Below are positions 37,004-46,460 of a stretch of DNA of 64,000 nucleotides, in pieces. The notes beneath the pieces were generated by a model. That model made no database searches. It was not told the origin of the DNA and was given only the letters and a program-made list of their open reading frames with translations. This DNA comes from Acidobacteriaceae bacterium (GTDB lineage Bacteria; Acidobacteriota; Terriglobia; Terriglobales; Acidobacteriaceae), in assembly GCA_003170825.1 (NCBI GenBank), contig PMYL01000012.1, positions 20,694 to 84,693 on the forward strand, given 5' to 3'. Both the position numbers and the translations under genes were made by a program. Position 1 is the stretch's first letter. Each line of letters opens with the position of its first letter.

Positions 37004-37641
37004 ACCCTGTAATCTACGAACAAATCATGTCGTTATTGGGGCTGATTGCTCTTTGGGTGTTCTGGTATTACTTGTGGAAGCCGCAGCGCATCGACATTTT
37101 TCGTCAAAAGCTGTTTGTCCTGAGGAGCGATTTGTTTGATCTGGCCGCGAATGGCGCGGTTCCGTTCGATCATCCTGCCTACACGCAATTGAGGCTTCTG
37201 ATCAACGGGCTGATCCGGTTTGCTCATAGAGCTTCGCTTCCCACCCTGATCATCGCGGTGGCACAGTCGAGCACCGCCGCATCCGGCGCATTGGCGGCAT
37301 GGAGGAAAGATGTTCAAAAGCTTCCCGGAGACGAGCGGAATCAGCTTCTAGCTGTCCACTCCGCCGTTTCGGAGGCCTTTGCGAAACACCTGATTGGTGG
37401 ATCGTTCCTGCTTTCCGCCTATGTTGTGCTGCGGGTCTCCTATGCATTCGCAAAGGCCTTTTTCCTCCTGTTCATAGGGAAAAGGAATATTCGCAGCTTC
37501 ACCGTCTCCCGGGTACGCAGCAAGGTGGACAACGAAACGAACCAGGTGGCCAAGCCAGGTGCGGACGTGATTGAAGCCCACGTACTCAATGAGGAGCAGC
37601 GCAGAACAGGCATGAAGATGCAGCATGCCTATGCACACTGA
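37000..37641 (+). CDS. Hypothetical membrane protein, second of a pair
   Basis: A 213-residue protein whose ATG overlaps the previous stop (ATGA). The N-terminal helix is IMSLLGLIALWVFWYYLW, and a second hydrophobic stretch is SFLLSAYVVLRVSYAFAKAF. Between them lie about 110 mostly helical, basic residues (DIFRQKLFVLRSDLFDLAAN). The C-terminus is hydrophilic. No family recognised; composition is less GC-rich than the neighbours. It is convergent with the TldD-like gene at 37668. Confidence 0.6.
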   Translation: MNPVIYEQIMSLLGLIALWVFWYYLWKPQRIDIFRQKLFVLRSDLFDLAANGAVPFDHPAYTQLRLLINGLIRFAHRASLPTLIIAVAQSSTAASGALAAWRKDVQKLPGDERNQLLAVHSAVSEAFAKHLIGGSFLLSAYVVLRVSYAFAKAFFLLFIGKRNIRSFTVSRVRSKVDNETNQVAKPGADVIEAHVLNEEQRRTGMKMQHAYAH

Positions 37642-37667
37642 TCGGATGGGAAGGTAATCATCCGCCG

Positions 37668-39335
37668 CTACTCCGGCGGCGGATAAAACGGCAGCTTCTC
37701 ATTCTTCTCATTGGCGCGGCGGATGGTCACGTCATCCAACAGCAGTGCGGGCGCCAGCACCGTCTGCGGCACGTCGCCAAAGTAGTTGGCCACAAACAGT
37801 TGCTTGCCCGCGGCCTCCACGCTGGAGCGCAGCGCGCGCTGGTCCAGGTCGTCCAGCGCGGCTCCGCGCACCAGTTCGCGCTTGCCGTCCAGACCTACGC
37901 GGTAGAGCAGCCGCGGCGTCAGCTCCCCGCCCAGCGTCTGCACAAAATAGACGCTCTTCAGCCCGCGATCGTGCCCGAAGTCCACCAGCTTGCGGTTCAG
38001 TTCGTCGTCCGTCAGCCCATCCTTCGCCGTCACCTGCAGCACGCCGATCGCCGGCCTGGGTCCTCCGGCAACTGCGGCGCGTCCATGCCCGTTCGACTCT
38101 GGAAAATCCTTCACCGGCTCGCGTCCGATCAGGTAACCCTCCAGCCGTCCCGCGGTCACCAGCTTCACCGCCTGCGCCGGCACGCCCTCGTCGTCCACGT
38201 CATACGCGCCCACCAAGCCCTTGCCGGCATAGCTCTTCAAGCCGGGATCGTCGACCACATCCAGAAACTCCGGCAGCACCCGGGCATGGTAGCTCGAGGC
38301 AAACGGCCCATTGGTGCGCGCCTCGGTGCCCAGCTTGGGCCGCGTAGCCGTCACCCCGCTCGCCACCAGCGCGCGCAGCGTATCGGCCCCCGCGTCGGAA
38401 CTCAACAGCACCGGCCCGTGATACTCCTCCTCCACCACCGGCGCTTTCCGCAAATCTGTGAGCGAGGCAATCAGCTCGACCGCATGTTTCTCGAAGACCT
38501 CCGGCCCGTTCAGGTCCTTGAGCGAGACGCCAACAGAGGCATAGGACCGGTCCAGCCTCATCCCATCGGCCGCCTGCGTGCCCACCCCAAAGGCCTCCTG
38601 ATAATCGGCCGCCGACTTGCGCACGATGGTCCCCTCGCTCGTCACCAGCCAGGTGGTAGTCACCCGCGCGTGAAACTCCGCCGTCGAGTACTCCACGTCG
38701 TGCTGGCTCGTGTTCACGGATGCATTCGTCCGGTAGAGCCCGCTGTCCTTCGCCACGCGTTCCACCCAGGCAGCTTCGTCCACCTTTAACGTCAGTGGGT
38801 CCTCGAGCACGATCACCGGTTTCTCTTGGCTGAAGTCGTCTGCCTGCGGCGGCGTTTGCACCTGCTTCAGCGCCGCCTGCTTCACCGCATAAGCCGCAAG
38901 CGCGGCCTTGTATGCCTGGTCTGTTGCCGCCCACAGCGCCGACCGCACCGCAATTGGATCGTCGTCCAACGCCGCCAGTTGCAGCGCGCCGTCCCCGCGT
39001 CCCCCGGAGCTGTCAGTCTTGTAGCCGCCCACCCGCACCGTCACCCGCGCCACGCGATCGTGGCCGTGTTCGGAGCCCTCGCTGGCCCCAAACTCCGCCT
39101 TGGTCTCGTAGTTATCCACGTCCTCAATCCGGTATTGGATAAAAAACGGCTTCTCAAAGTCCTTCAATTGCAGTTGGCTCTTGCTCCGGTCCAACTCTTC
39201 GAGCATCGCCTTCAGCAAAGGATCTTTCTCGGCGTCGGCGCGGGTCTGCTGCGCGGTACCTAAAGACGGCGCACATAGGCAGGCAGCAAGAAGTCCAGCT
39301 CTCGCAAGCATTGCAATCGGACGAATCGAGTTCAT
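37668..39335 (-). CDS. Secreted TldD/PmbA-like protein lacking the HExxxH motif
   Basis: A 555-residue protein from ATG 39335 (GAGGTGCA upstream), with a signal peptide (MLARAGLLAACLCAPSLGTA). It aligns by eye with the next gene upstream throughout: DKDPLLKAMLEELDRSKSQL-like N-terminus, a metal region, and the C-terminal VELIRGAALDDLDQRALRS-like part. Where its neighbour has the metal-binding HEVLGHRLEG, this protein has DAGADTLRALVASG, so zinc ligands seem lost. TldD and PmbA/TldE act as a heterodimer in which only one partner has the metal site, so this could be the TldE-like partner. Substrate unknown. Confidence 0.8.
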   Translation of the reverse strand: MNSIRPIAMLARAGLLAACLCAPSLGTAQQTRADAEKDPLLKAMLEELDRSKSQLQLKDFEKPFFIQYRIEDVDNYETKAEFGASEGSEHGHDRVARVTVRVGGYKTDSSGGRGDGALQLAALDDDPIAVRSALWAATDQAYKAALAAYAVKQAALKQVQTPPQADDFSQEKPVIVLEDPLTLKVDEAAWVERVAKDSGLYRTNASVNTSQHDVEYSTAEFHARVTTTWLVTSEGTIVRKSAADYQEAFGVGTQAADGMRLDRSYASVGVSLKDLNGPEVFEKHAVELIASLTDLRKAPVVEEEYHGPVLLSSDAGADTLRALVASGVTATRPKLGTEARTNGPFASSYHARVLPEFLDVVDDPGLKSYAGKGLVGAYDVDDEGVPAQAVKLVTAGRLEGYLIGREPVKDFPESNGHGRAAVAGGPRPAIGVLQVTAKDGLTDDELNRKLVDFGHDRGLKSVYFVQTLGGELTPRLLYRVGLDGKRELVRGAALDDLDQRALRSSVEAAGKQLFVANYFGDVPQTVLAPALLLDDVTIRRANEKNEKLPFYPPPE

Positions 39336-39360
39336 TGCACCTCTTTTTTCTGACAACTGA

Positions 39361-41151
39361 CTACTGTTTCGCGCCCGGAATCGGCAGAATCGGCGGCCTG
39401 GCCGTGCCCTGCTGCACGCGCTGCGTCTCCATCTCGCTCAGCAGCATGGCCGGAGCCACCGCGCTCACCGGAATCGTGCCCGACTCCGCGCCACACTCGC
39501 CGTTGAAGACCTCGCTCTTGTCGCCCGTGGCCAGAACCCGCTTCAACGCGGCCTGTGGCGTGCCCACAATGCTCACGCCCCGCACCAACTCATCCGGCCG
39601 CCCGTCCACATACACTCGCCAAACCACGAGAGGAATCTCCTGAAAGGCCTGCGGCGTACGCCGCGTGGTTTCGGCATTGCCCGAAGAGATGTCCTCAAAG
39701 TAGAGCCCGTACGGCTTGCCCTGCTTCTTCGCCTCCTCGATCAACTGCTTGCGCAGCTCGCTCTCCGGCTCAGTCCTGGTCGAGGTCACAATCAGGTTGC
39801 CCTGCCGTCCGGTAGGCACCTTGCCGGTCTGCGCCCGCCCGTGGCCGTTCGAAGTCGCAAAGCTGGCGATCGGCAGCCGCGACATCAGGAAAGTCTTCAG
39901 CACCCCATCCTGGATCAGATCGACGCGCCGCGCCTTCTGCCCCTCATCGTCGTACTCGTAGCTGCCGCTCAGCCAGGTCTTGCCGAACGTGGTCACGGTC
40001 GGATCGTCCGCCACCGACAGAAACGTCGGCAAGACCTCCTTGCCTACTTCTTTGGTAAACGTCTGCCCTTCTTCGTCGCCGCGCTGCCGCTGGCCCTCCA
40101 GCCGGTGTCCCAGCACTTCATGGAAGAACACCGCCGCGGCCCGTCCCGACAGAATCGCCGGCCCGTCGAAGGGCTCGGTCAGCGGAGCCTTGCGCAGCGC
40201 CTCCAGGCTCTTGCCCAGCTCCCGCATCGCCGCTTCCAGCTCTGCCTGCGCGGGCAGGTCCTCAATCGTCTCGGCCTCGAAGGTCTGCGCACGGAACAGG
40301 TCCATCCCGTCGTCGGCGCGCGTCACGGCAAACACCACCAGCCGCGCCTGCAGGTGCGGCGTCACCACCCGCGAACCCTCTGACGATGCAAAGTAGTCGG
40401 TCTCGTTCAGCACCGAGAGCATCACCACGTTCTGGTAAACGTCCGGGTAGTCGCGGAATATCTTCGAGAGCGCCCTGACCCGCTGCTCCCACTTGGCCCT
40501 GTCCACCACCACCGGCGGAGCCGGCTTGCCCAGGTACGTCTGCGGCGCCTCTTCACTGAAATCCGGAGACGTGTCCTCTTCCTTGGCCCGCACCTCGGCC
40601 TCGGTCTTCACCCGCAGGTAGTTGTCCAGCGCCGTGCCGTAGCCTGTGTTGGTCGCCAGCCACAGCGTTCGCTTCAGCGCCTCCCGGTCGTCGCCCAACG
40701 GCAGTTGCAAACTGTTCACCGCCGTGCTGCGATGCGTCCCGTGCGTGTTGTCCAGCTTGGGGTCGCCCAGCCGCACCTGCACGTCGGCCACGCGGATGTG
40801 GTTGGCAGAGCTGTCCACCAGCGCCCCAAACTGCGCCCGAATCGCCACCGCGCTCGCATCGCTCACAGAGTAACTCAGGAAGTAAGGGGGCAACTGCTTG
40901 TCAGATTCTTGTTTGCCGGGGCCCTGCTTGCCGAGCGACGTAAACGCGCGATGCAGCTCCGTCGTCATGGAGTCCAGCAGCACCGGGGTCCCCGGCGACG
41001 GGTCTTTGTCGCTGGGGTGGAGAACGGGCGTAGCTTGTTGCGCGCCGCCTGCCGCGGGCAAGGCCAAACCCAAAACGGCAGCGGCAAAGGCCGCGCAGAA
41101 GCCGATTCTCCGGGCGGTCCGCCTCTTGGCGGCGTAAAAAACATCTGGCAT
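39361..41151 (-). CDS. Secreted TldD-like metallopeptidase
   Basis: A 596-residue protein from ATG 41151, with an Arg-rich N-region and hydrophobic signal segment (GFCAAFAAAVLGLALPAAGG). The TldD hallmark HEVLGHRLEGQRQRGDEEGQ supplies the HExxxH zinc ligands. The distal Cys region near GECGAESGTIPVSAV is also typical. In cytoplasmic TldD/TldE the complex trims peptides such as microcin B17 and CcdA; an exported pair is a different setting, so the substrate is unknown. The in-frame start at 41178 is an alternative. It ends 25 bases before the HExxxH-less paralogue starts, suggesting one operon. Confidence 0.87.
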   Translation of the reverse strand: MPDVFYAAKRRTARRIGFCAAFAAAVLGLALPAAGGAQQATPVLHPSDKDPSPGTPVLLDSMTTELHRAFTSLGKQGPGKQESDKQLPPYFLSYSVSDASAVAIRAQFGALVDSSANHIRVADVQVRLGDPKLDNTHGTHRSTAVNSLQLPLGDDREALKRTLWLATNTGYGTALDNYLRVKTEAEVRAKEEDTSPDFSEEAPQTYLGKPAPPVVVDRAKWEQRVRALSKIFRDYPDVYQNVVMLSVLNETDYFASSEGSRVVTPHLQARLVVFAVTRADDGMDLFRAQTFEAETIEDLPAQAELEAAMRELGKSLEALRKAPLTEPFDGPAILSGRAAAVFFHEVLGHRLEGQRQRGDEEGQTFTKEVGKEVLPTFLSVADDPTVTTFGKTWLSGSYEYDDEGQKARRVDLIQDGVLKTFLMSRLPIASFATSNGHGRAQTGKVPTGRQGNLIVTSTRTEPESELRKQLIEEAKKQGKPYGLYFEDISSGNAETTRRTPQAFQEIPLVVWRVYVDGRPDELVRGVSIVGTPQAALKRVLATGDKSEVFNGECGAESGTIPVSAVAPAMLLSEMETQRVQQGTARPPILPIPGAKQ

Positions 41152-41226
41152 AGACTGGGAAAAATCGTGTAAAAGCATCTGTAAGCCCGATTGTCTCAGA
41201 GTCGCCCACCGCCGAGGAAACATCGC

Positions 41227-42591
41227 ATGACTTTTGCACCCCGCTGCCTATTCGCATTCTGCTTCGCCGTCCTGCTCACTGGCTTGGTCCCGCTTCCTTG
41301 CGCCGCTCAGCCGGCCGCCGCCCAGTCCGCTCCGGGGCCAGTTGCCGCCCAGCCGGCCGCCGCACCGGCCAACCCGCAGCAGGCCTACTCCCTGCCGCCC
41401 GACAAGCTGGCAAAGGCCATCGCCCTCAGCCGCATCCGCAACATTCTGGACATTGCCGGCTCGCTCTGGGGCCTGGTCTTTCTCTGGCTGCTGCTCGCCA
41501 CCCGCGCAGCCGCCGGCTTGGCTGCCTGGGCTGAGCGCCTCTTGCGGCGCCGCTGGATGCAGGGGCTGCTCTTCTTCGCCGTCTTCCTGGTCATCACCAC
41601 CCTGGCCAGCATCCCTTTCGATATCGCCGGCCACCACTTCGAACGCAGCTACGGCATCAGCGTGCAGGGCTGGGGCAGTTGGCTTGGCGACTTGTCCAAG
41701 GCCCTGGGGCTCTCCCTGCTCTTCGTGGCCCCCATCCTGCTGCTCTTCAACTGGATCGTCCGCCGCTGGCCGCGCCGCTACTGGCTGGGCATCTGGGTCG
41801 CCACTCTCCCCCTCCTGGTGCTTACGATTTTTGTCTCCCCGCTGCTTGCACCCATCTTCAACAAGTTCGAACCCCTCGTCAAAGATCATCCCGCTCTTGT
41901 AGCCGATCTCGAAAAGGTCGTCGCCCGCACCGGAACCAACATTCCGCCCGACCGCATGTTTCTCATGAAGGCCAGCCTCAAGACCAACGGCCTGAATGCC
42001 TACGTCAGCGGCATCGGCGCCACCAAGCGCATCGTCGTGTGGGATACCACCGCTGGCCGCATTCCCGACGACGAAGTCCTCTTCATCTTCGGCCACGAAA
42101 GCGGCCACTACGTTCTCCATCACATTCCCAAGATGCTCGCCGGCATGGCCGTCGCCCTGTTTTTCGTCTTCTGGGCCTGCGCCGGGTTTGCCGCCTGGCT
42201 GGCGCGCCGCTTCAGCGCTCGCTGGCTGCTCAAAAATGAGCAAGCCGAAACCGCTCCGCTCTCCACTCGCGCCGGCTTCGTCGTACTGCTTTTCGCCATC
42301 TCGGTCGTCAGTTTCCTGCTCACGCCGGCCAGCAACGCCTTCAGCCGCCACTTCGAGCACGAAGCCGACGTCTACGGCCAGGAAGCCGTTCACGGCATCG
42401 TCGCCGACCCGCAGAAAACCGCCGTTGCCGCCTTCAACGCCCTCGGCGAAGCTTGGCTTGAAGATCCCAACCCCAGTCCCTTCATCGAGTTCTGGGAGTA
42501 CAACCACCCCTCCACGCAAACCCGCGCCAACTTCGCCACCCACTACGACCCCTGGGTGAATGGCGGGCGGGGAAGGTTCTTCGATAAATAG
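41227..42591 (+). CDS. M48-family membrane metalloprotease (Ste24/CAAX protease-like)
   Basis: A 454-residue protein from ATG 41227, preceded by GAGGAAACATCGC. It has a signal-like N-terminus, an Ala/Pro-rich stretch and several transmembrane helices (IAGSLWGLVFLWLLLATRA, LLFFAVFLVITTLASIPF, LSLLFVAPILLLFNWIV). The zinc site is HESGH at 290-294, with the third ligand Glu379 in HEADVYG. NAYVSGIGATKRIVVWD is the conserved stretch of the M48 fold. Bacterial members resemble eukaryotic Ste24 and HtpX and are linked to envelope protein quality control. It is divergent from the TldD-like gene, sharing a 75-base promoter region. Confidence 0.9.
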   Translation: MTFAPRCLFAFCFAVLLTGLVPLPCAAQPAAAQSAPGPVAAQPAAAPANPQQAYSLPPDKLAKAIALSRIRNILDIAGSLWGLVFLWLLLATRAAAGLAAWAERLLRRRWMQGLLFFAVFLVITTLASIPFDIAGHHFERSYGISVQGWGSWLGDLSKALGLSLLFVAPILLLFNWIVRRWPRRYWLGIWVATLPLLVLTIFVSPLLAPIFNKFEPLVKDHPALVADLEKVVARTGTNIPPDRMFLMKASLKTNGLNAYVSGIGATKRIVVWDTTAGRIPDDEVLFIFGHESGHYVLHHIPKMLAGMAVALFFVFWACAGFAAWLARRFSARWLLKNEQAETAPLSTRAGFVVLLFAISVVSFLLTPASNAFSRHFEHEADVYGQEAVHGIVADPQKTAVAAFNALGEAWLEDPNPSPFIEFWEYNHPSTQTRANFATHYDPWVNGGRGRFFDK

Positions 42592-42686
42592 GGGCCAGCC
42601 GGATTTCATCCCGCGCAATCGTCCCTTTTCCTCATGCTCCCCAGGTCGTACACTAGGGTTTCGCTTATTGGAGGAGCGGACCCGCC

Positions 42687-43067
42687 ATGCCCTACCCCAC
42701 AAACTACCGCTACACCCGCGAACATGAATGGATCTCGCCGGAAGGCGCCATCGGCATCACCGACTACGCGCAGAAATCCCTCGGTGACATCGTCTATGTG
42801 GACGTGCCCAAGGTGGGCGACCCGGTCACCGCGGGCGCAACCTTCGGCTCCGTCGAGAGCGTCAAGGCCGTCAGCGACCTCTTCTCGCCCGTCACCGGCA
42901 CGGTCACCGCCGTCAACGAAGACCTGAAGTCCTCGCCCGACAAGATCAACGAAGCGCCTCACGACGCCTGGATCATCAAGGTCAAGCTCGCCGATCCCGC
43001 CCAACTCGATGTCCTGCTCGACGCCACTGCCTACGAGGCATTTATCTCGGAAGAAACCGGAAGCTAG
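42687..43067 (+). CDS. gcvH: Glycine cleavage system H protein
   Basis: The lipoyl-carrier protein of the glycine cleavage system, 126 residues. Lipoylation occurs on Lys60 in FGSVESVKAVSD. It shuttles the methylamine group between the P, T and L proteins. TREHEWISPEGAIGITDYAQ is the typical N-terminus. It is followed directly by gcvPA and gcvPB; gcvT is not in the window. The last codon and stop (AGC TAG) fall inside a TAGAAGC-type repeat. GGAGGAGCGG lies 12 or more bases upstream. Confidence 0.96.
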   Translation: MPYPTNYRYTREHEWISPEGAIGITDYAQKSLGDIVYVDVPKVGDPVTAGATFGSVESVKAVSDLFSPVTGTVTAVNEDLKSSPDKINEAPHDAWIIKVKLADPAQLDVLLDATAYEAFISEETGS

Positions 43068-43074
43068 AAGCTAA
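43059..43074 (+). repeat. TAGAAGC-type heptamer repeat at the gcvH stop codon
   Basis: GGAAGCTAGAAGCTAA spans the stop of gcvH and the spacer to gcvPA. The same unit forms the stop of the aminotransferase gene at 3818. Confidence 0.6.
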
Positions 43075-43076
43075 TC

Positions 43077-44435
43077 ATGCGCTACCTGCCCAAATCGCCC
43101 GCCGAACGCCGGCAAATGCTCGCCGAAATCGGCGCCGCCTCCATTGACGACCTCTTTGCCGTCATTCCCGCCGAAAATCGCCTCGACCGCGATCTCGACG
43201 TCCCCCGCCAGCAGGCCGAGAGCGAGATCATCGACTACTTCCGCGCGGCCGGCCGGAAGAACGCCACCAACTACGCCAGCTTCCTCGGCGCCGGCGCTTA
43301 TCGCCACTACCGTCCGGTGATCATCGACTCCCTTGTCCAGCGCGGCGAATTCCTCACCAGTTACACGCCCTACCAGGCCGAAATAACTCAGGGCACGCTG
43401 CAAGCGATCTTCGAGTTTCAGACCATGATCGCCGAGCTGACCGGAATGGACGTGGCCAACGCCAGCATGTACGACGGCTCGACCGGCGCGGCAGAGGCGG
43501 TGATGATGGCCGTCCGCGTCACCGGCCGCCACAAGGCCGTCGTGGCCTCGACCGTTCATCCCGAGTACCGAGAAGTGCTGGCCACATACGCCAAACATCA
43601 GGGCCTTCCCACGACCTTGGTTGGGTATGACCGCGAAACCGGCCGCGTCGATCTCGCCGCCCTGGAAGCTGCCATCACCCAGGAGACCGCCGCCGTTCTC
43701 GTGCAAAGCCCCAACTTCTTCGGCATCATCGAGGACATTCCCGCCATCGCGGCCATCGCCCACGCCAAAGGCGCGCTGCTCATCGTTTCTATAGCGGAAG
43801 CAGTTTCCCTCGGCGTCGTTCGTCCGCCGGTTGAGGCGGACATCGTCAGCCTGGAGGCGCAATCCTTCGGCGTGGCCCTCAGCTATGGCGGCCCCTTCTG
43901 TGGAGTCATCGCGGCCAGGGAGCAGTTTCTGCGCCAGATGCCCGGCCGCCTGGTCGGCCAAACCACCGACAGCACCGGCTACCGCGGCTTTGTCCTCACC
44001 CTCTCCACCCGCGAGCAGCACATCCGCCGCGAGAAGGCCACCTCCAACATCTGCACCAATCAAGCATTAGTCGCGCTGATGGCCACCATCTTCCTCAGCG
44101 TCTATGGCAAGGAGGGAATCCGCGAACTGGCCGAGCACAACTTGGCCAAAGCCGCCTATGCCGCCCAAATGCTTGCCGCCCAGCCCGGCGCAAAGCTCCT
44201 TTTCACCGGCGCGCCCCGCTTCCATGAATTTGTTTTGCAGACCGAAGAAGCCCCGGCGCAATGGAGCCAGCGCCTCCTCGATGAAAAGATCGTCGGCGGC
44301 ATTGACTTGAGCCGTTGGTATCCGGAACTGCGCAACGCCACGCTCTGGTGCGCAACCGAAATCGTCACCCGCGAACAGATCGATACGGCAGCCAAAGTAC
44401 TGTCCGCCGGGCCGGCGAGGGCTTCGGCCAGGTGA
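43077..44435 (+). CDS. gcvPA: Glycine dehydrogenase (decarboxylating), subunit 1
   Basis: The N-terminal half of P protein as a separate 452-residue subunit. It starts [39 protein letters not shown] and [20 protein letters not shown] are highly conserved blocks of this subunit, and [20 protein letters not shown] lies further down. It forms a heterotetramer with GcvPB and decarboxylates glycine with transfer to GcvH. It starts 9 bases after gcvH. A small membrane-protein gene separates it from gcvPB, which is unusual. Confidence 0.96.
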   Translation: MRYLPKSPAERRQMLAEIGAASIDDLFAVIPAENRLDRDLDVPRQQAESEIIDYFRAAGRKNATNYASFLGAGAYRHYRPVIIDSLVQRGEFLTSYTPYQAEITQGTLQAIFEFQTMIAELTGMDVANASMYDGSTGAAEAVMMAVRVTGRHKAVVASTVHPEYREVLATYAKHQGLPTTLVGYDRETGRVDLAALEAAITQETAAVLVQSPNFFGIIEDIPAIAAIAHAKGALLIVSIAEAVSLGVVRPPVEADIVSLEAQSFGVALSYGGPFCGVIAAREQFLRQMPGRLVGQTTDSTGYRGFVLTLSTREQHIRREKATSNICTNQALVALMATIFLSVYGKEGIRELAEHNLAKAAYAAQMLAAQPGAKLLFTGAPRFHEFVLQTEEAPAQWSQRLLDEKIVGGIDLSRWYPELRNATLWCATEIVTREQIDTAAKVLSAGPARASAR

Positions 44436-44483
44436 TCGTGGTTGGCATGGTCTGGTTTCGCATTCGCGAATGGAGGTGTGCCG

Positions 44484-44789
44484 ATGTTCGACCGCTTTAG
44501 ATCCGCAATGCGCAATAGGCAGCGCCTGAAATGGGAAAAGAAGCGAAAGCAAGGCAAGCGATCCTTCATAGTTTACCGGGGAGTGCTGAGGTGGGGCGGC
44601 ATCATGTTTATCCTGACCACTATCACGAATGTCTTTGTTCGCCACAACAAACTGGATTGGCTTCCTGTAGTTAGCTTGATGATAGGTTGCTTGGTGTTCG
44701 GATATGTTTGGGCACGGTGTACATGGTACGTGAACGAAAGGCGCTTCCATGGTGCGACGAAGCAACCACTCTCAATCATTAGGAAATAG
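44484..44789 (+). CDS. Small hypothetical membrane protein inserted between gcvPA and gcvPB
   Basis: A 101-residue protein from ATG 44484 with GGAGGTG just upstream. It starts with a very basic stretch (RSAMRNRQRLKWEKKRKQGK), followed by two likely transmembrane segments (GGIMFILTTITNVFV and PVVSLMIGCLVFGYVW) and a basic tail. Its base composition is clearly more A/T-rich than both flanking gcv genes, suggesting separate origin. No family recognised. Nothing ties it functionally to glycine cleavage except position. Confidence 0.65.
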   Translation: MFDRFRSAMRNRQRLKWEKKRKQGKRSFIVYRGVLRWGGIMFILTTITNVFVRHNKLDWLPVVSLMIGCLVFGYVWARCTWYVNERRFHGATKQPLSIIRK

Positions 44790-44828
44790 CTCTAACAGGC
44801 TCAAAGAGTTTGCAGCGAGGCATGAAAA

Positions 44829-46343
44829 ATGGTAACTTCCACTGAAAATCCCAGCCCACAAACCCTGGGCAAAGTTCGCCCCCACCAGACGCAGAACGAG
44901 GCTCTGCTCTTCGAGAAGTCCTCGCCCGGCAAGCGCGCCTACAAGCTGCCCCCGCTCGACGTACCTGCGGTCGATCCGGCAGCCCTGCTCGGCGCAGCGC
45001 ATCGCACCACGCCCGGCGAACTCCCCGAGTTGAGCGAGATAGAGATCATTCGCCACTTCACGCGGCTCTCCACCTGGAACTACGCCATCGACCTCGGCAT
45101 GTACCCGCTCGGCTCCTGCACGATGAAATACAACCCTCGCGTCAACGAGCTGGTGGCCCGCATCGAAGGCCTCGCCGAGGCCCATCCCTACCGGCCCGAC
45201 GCACTGGCGCAAGGCATCCTCGAAGTCATCGACCTGCTCCAGCGCTGCCTGCTCGAAATTACCGGCATGGACGCGATCACGCTCCAGCCGGCGGCCGGCG
45301 CGCACGGCGAATTTACGGGAATTTTGTTAGTCCGCGCATGGCACGAGTCGCAGGGCAACCCTCGCCGCAAGGTCCTCATTCCCGACTCCGCCCACGGCAC
45401 CAACCCGGCCACAGCCGCCATCTGCGGCTACACGGTCGAGAACCTCAAGTCCAACGCCGAAGGCGGCATCGATCTCGAAGCCCTCACGCGGCAGGTCGAC
45501 GAAGAAACCGCCGCGCTGATGCTTACTAACCCCTCGACGATTGGAGTCTTTGAGAGCCAGATCGCCAGGATCGCCGAAATCCTCCACGCCAAGGGCGCGC
45601 TGCTTTACATGGACGGCGCCAACATGAACGCCCTGGTCGGCAAAGCCCGCCCCGGCGACTTCGGCGTAGACGTGATGCACCTCAACCTGCACAAAACCTT
45701 CTCGACGCCCCACGGCGGCGGCGGCCCCGGGTCCGGGCCGGTAGCCTGCAAGGCGTATCTTGAGCCCTTCCTCCCGATCCCAGTCCTGGTCCAAAATGAG
45801 GACGGTGCGAAGCACTGGAATTACGACCGCCCCCAATCCGTAGGCCGCGTCCGCGCCTTCTATGGCAATACCGGCATGTTCATCCGCGCGCTGGCCTACA
45901 TCCTGGCCAACGGCCCCGACGGCCTGCGCCAGACCACCGAAGACGCCGTTCTTAACGCAAACTACATCCGCAAGAAGCTCGAAGACCTCTACGAGTTGCC
46001 GTACAAAACGGCCTCGATGCACGAAGTCGTCTTCAGCGACAAGCGCCAGGCGGCCAAAGGGGTTAAGACCGGCGACATCGCCAAGCGCCTCATCGACTAC
46101 GGCTTCCACCCCTACACGGTCAGCTTCCCCATGATCGTCCACGGCGCCCTGATGATCGAGCCCACGGAGAGCGAATCTCTTGAGGAACTCGACCTGTTCA
46201 TCGCCGCCATGCGCTCCATCGCCAAAGAAGTGGAAGAGACCCCGGAGCTGGTAAAAACCGCGCCGCACTCGACGCGCGTCTCACGGCTCGACGAAGTGCA
46301 GGCAGCAAGAAAGCCCATCCTGCGCTGGCGACCGGCAGAGTAG
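44829..46343 (+). CDS. gcvPB: Glycine dehydrogenase (decarboxylating), subunit 2
   Basis: The PLP-carrying half of P protein, 504 residues. The PLP lysine is Lys289 in HLNLHKTFSTPHGGGGPGSG, the most conserved stretch of the enzyme. STWNYAIDLGMYPLGSCTMK and LQPAAGAHGEF are further subunit-2 landmarks. About 20 residues precede the usual start of homology. It works with GcvPA and GcvH. About 390 bases separate it from gcvPA, occupied by the small membrane-protein gene. Confidence 0.96.
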   Translation: MVTSTENPSPQTLGKVRPHQTQNEALLFEKSSPGKRAYKLPPLDVPAVDPAALLGAAHRTTPGELPELSEIEIIRHFTRLSTWNYAIDLGMYPLGSCTMKYNPRVNELVARIEGLAEAHPYRPDALAQGILEVIDLLQRCLLEITGMDAITLQPAAGAHGEFTGILLVRAWHESQGNPRRKVLIPDSAHGTNPATAAICGYTVENLKSNAEGGIDLEALTRQVDEETAALMLTNPSTIGVFESQIARIAEILHAKGALLYMDGANMNALVGKARPGDFGVDVMHLNLHKTFSTPHGGGGPGSGPVACKAYLEPFLPIPVLVQNEDGAKHWNYDRPQSVGRVRAFYGNTGMFIRALAYILANGPDGLRQTTEDAVLNANYIRKKLEDLYELPYKTASMHEVVFSDKRQAAKGVKTGDIAKRLIDYGFHPYTVSFPMIVHGALMIEPTESESLEELDLFIAAMRSIAKEVEETPELVKTAPHSTRVSRLDEVQAARKPILRWRPAE

Positions 46344-46460
46344 CCTGGCATTTACGCTCAGGCTTGCTCGCCCCAGCCCAACCACGGGACGCGTTTTCCA
46401 CGACTGCATCGAAATCTTCACAACGGCGATCAGCCCGCTCTCGGCCTAGACTCTTTTGAT

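Noticed and set aside
42592-42686. Glycine riboswitch before gcvH
   Set aside because: The gap is only 95 bases and no paired aptamer-like structure was seen.
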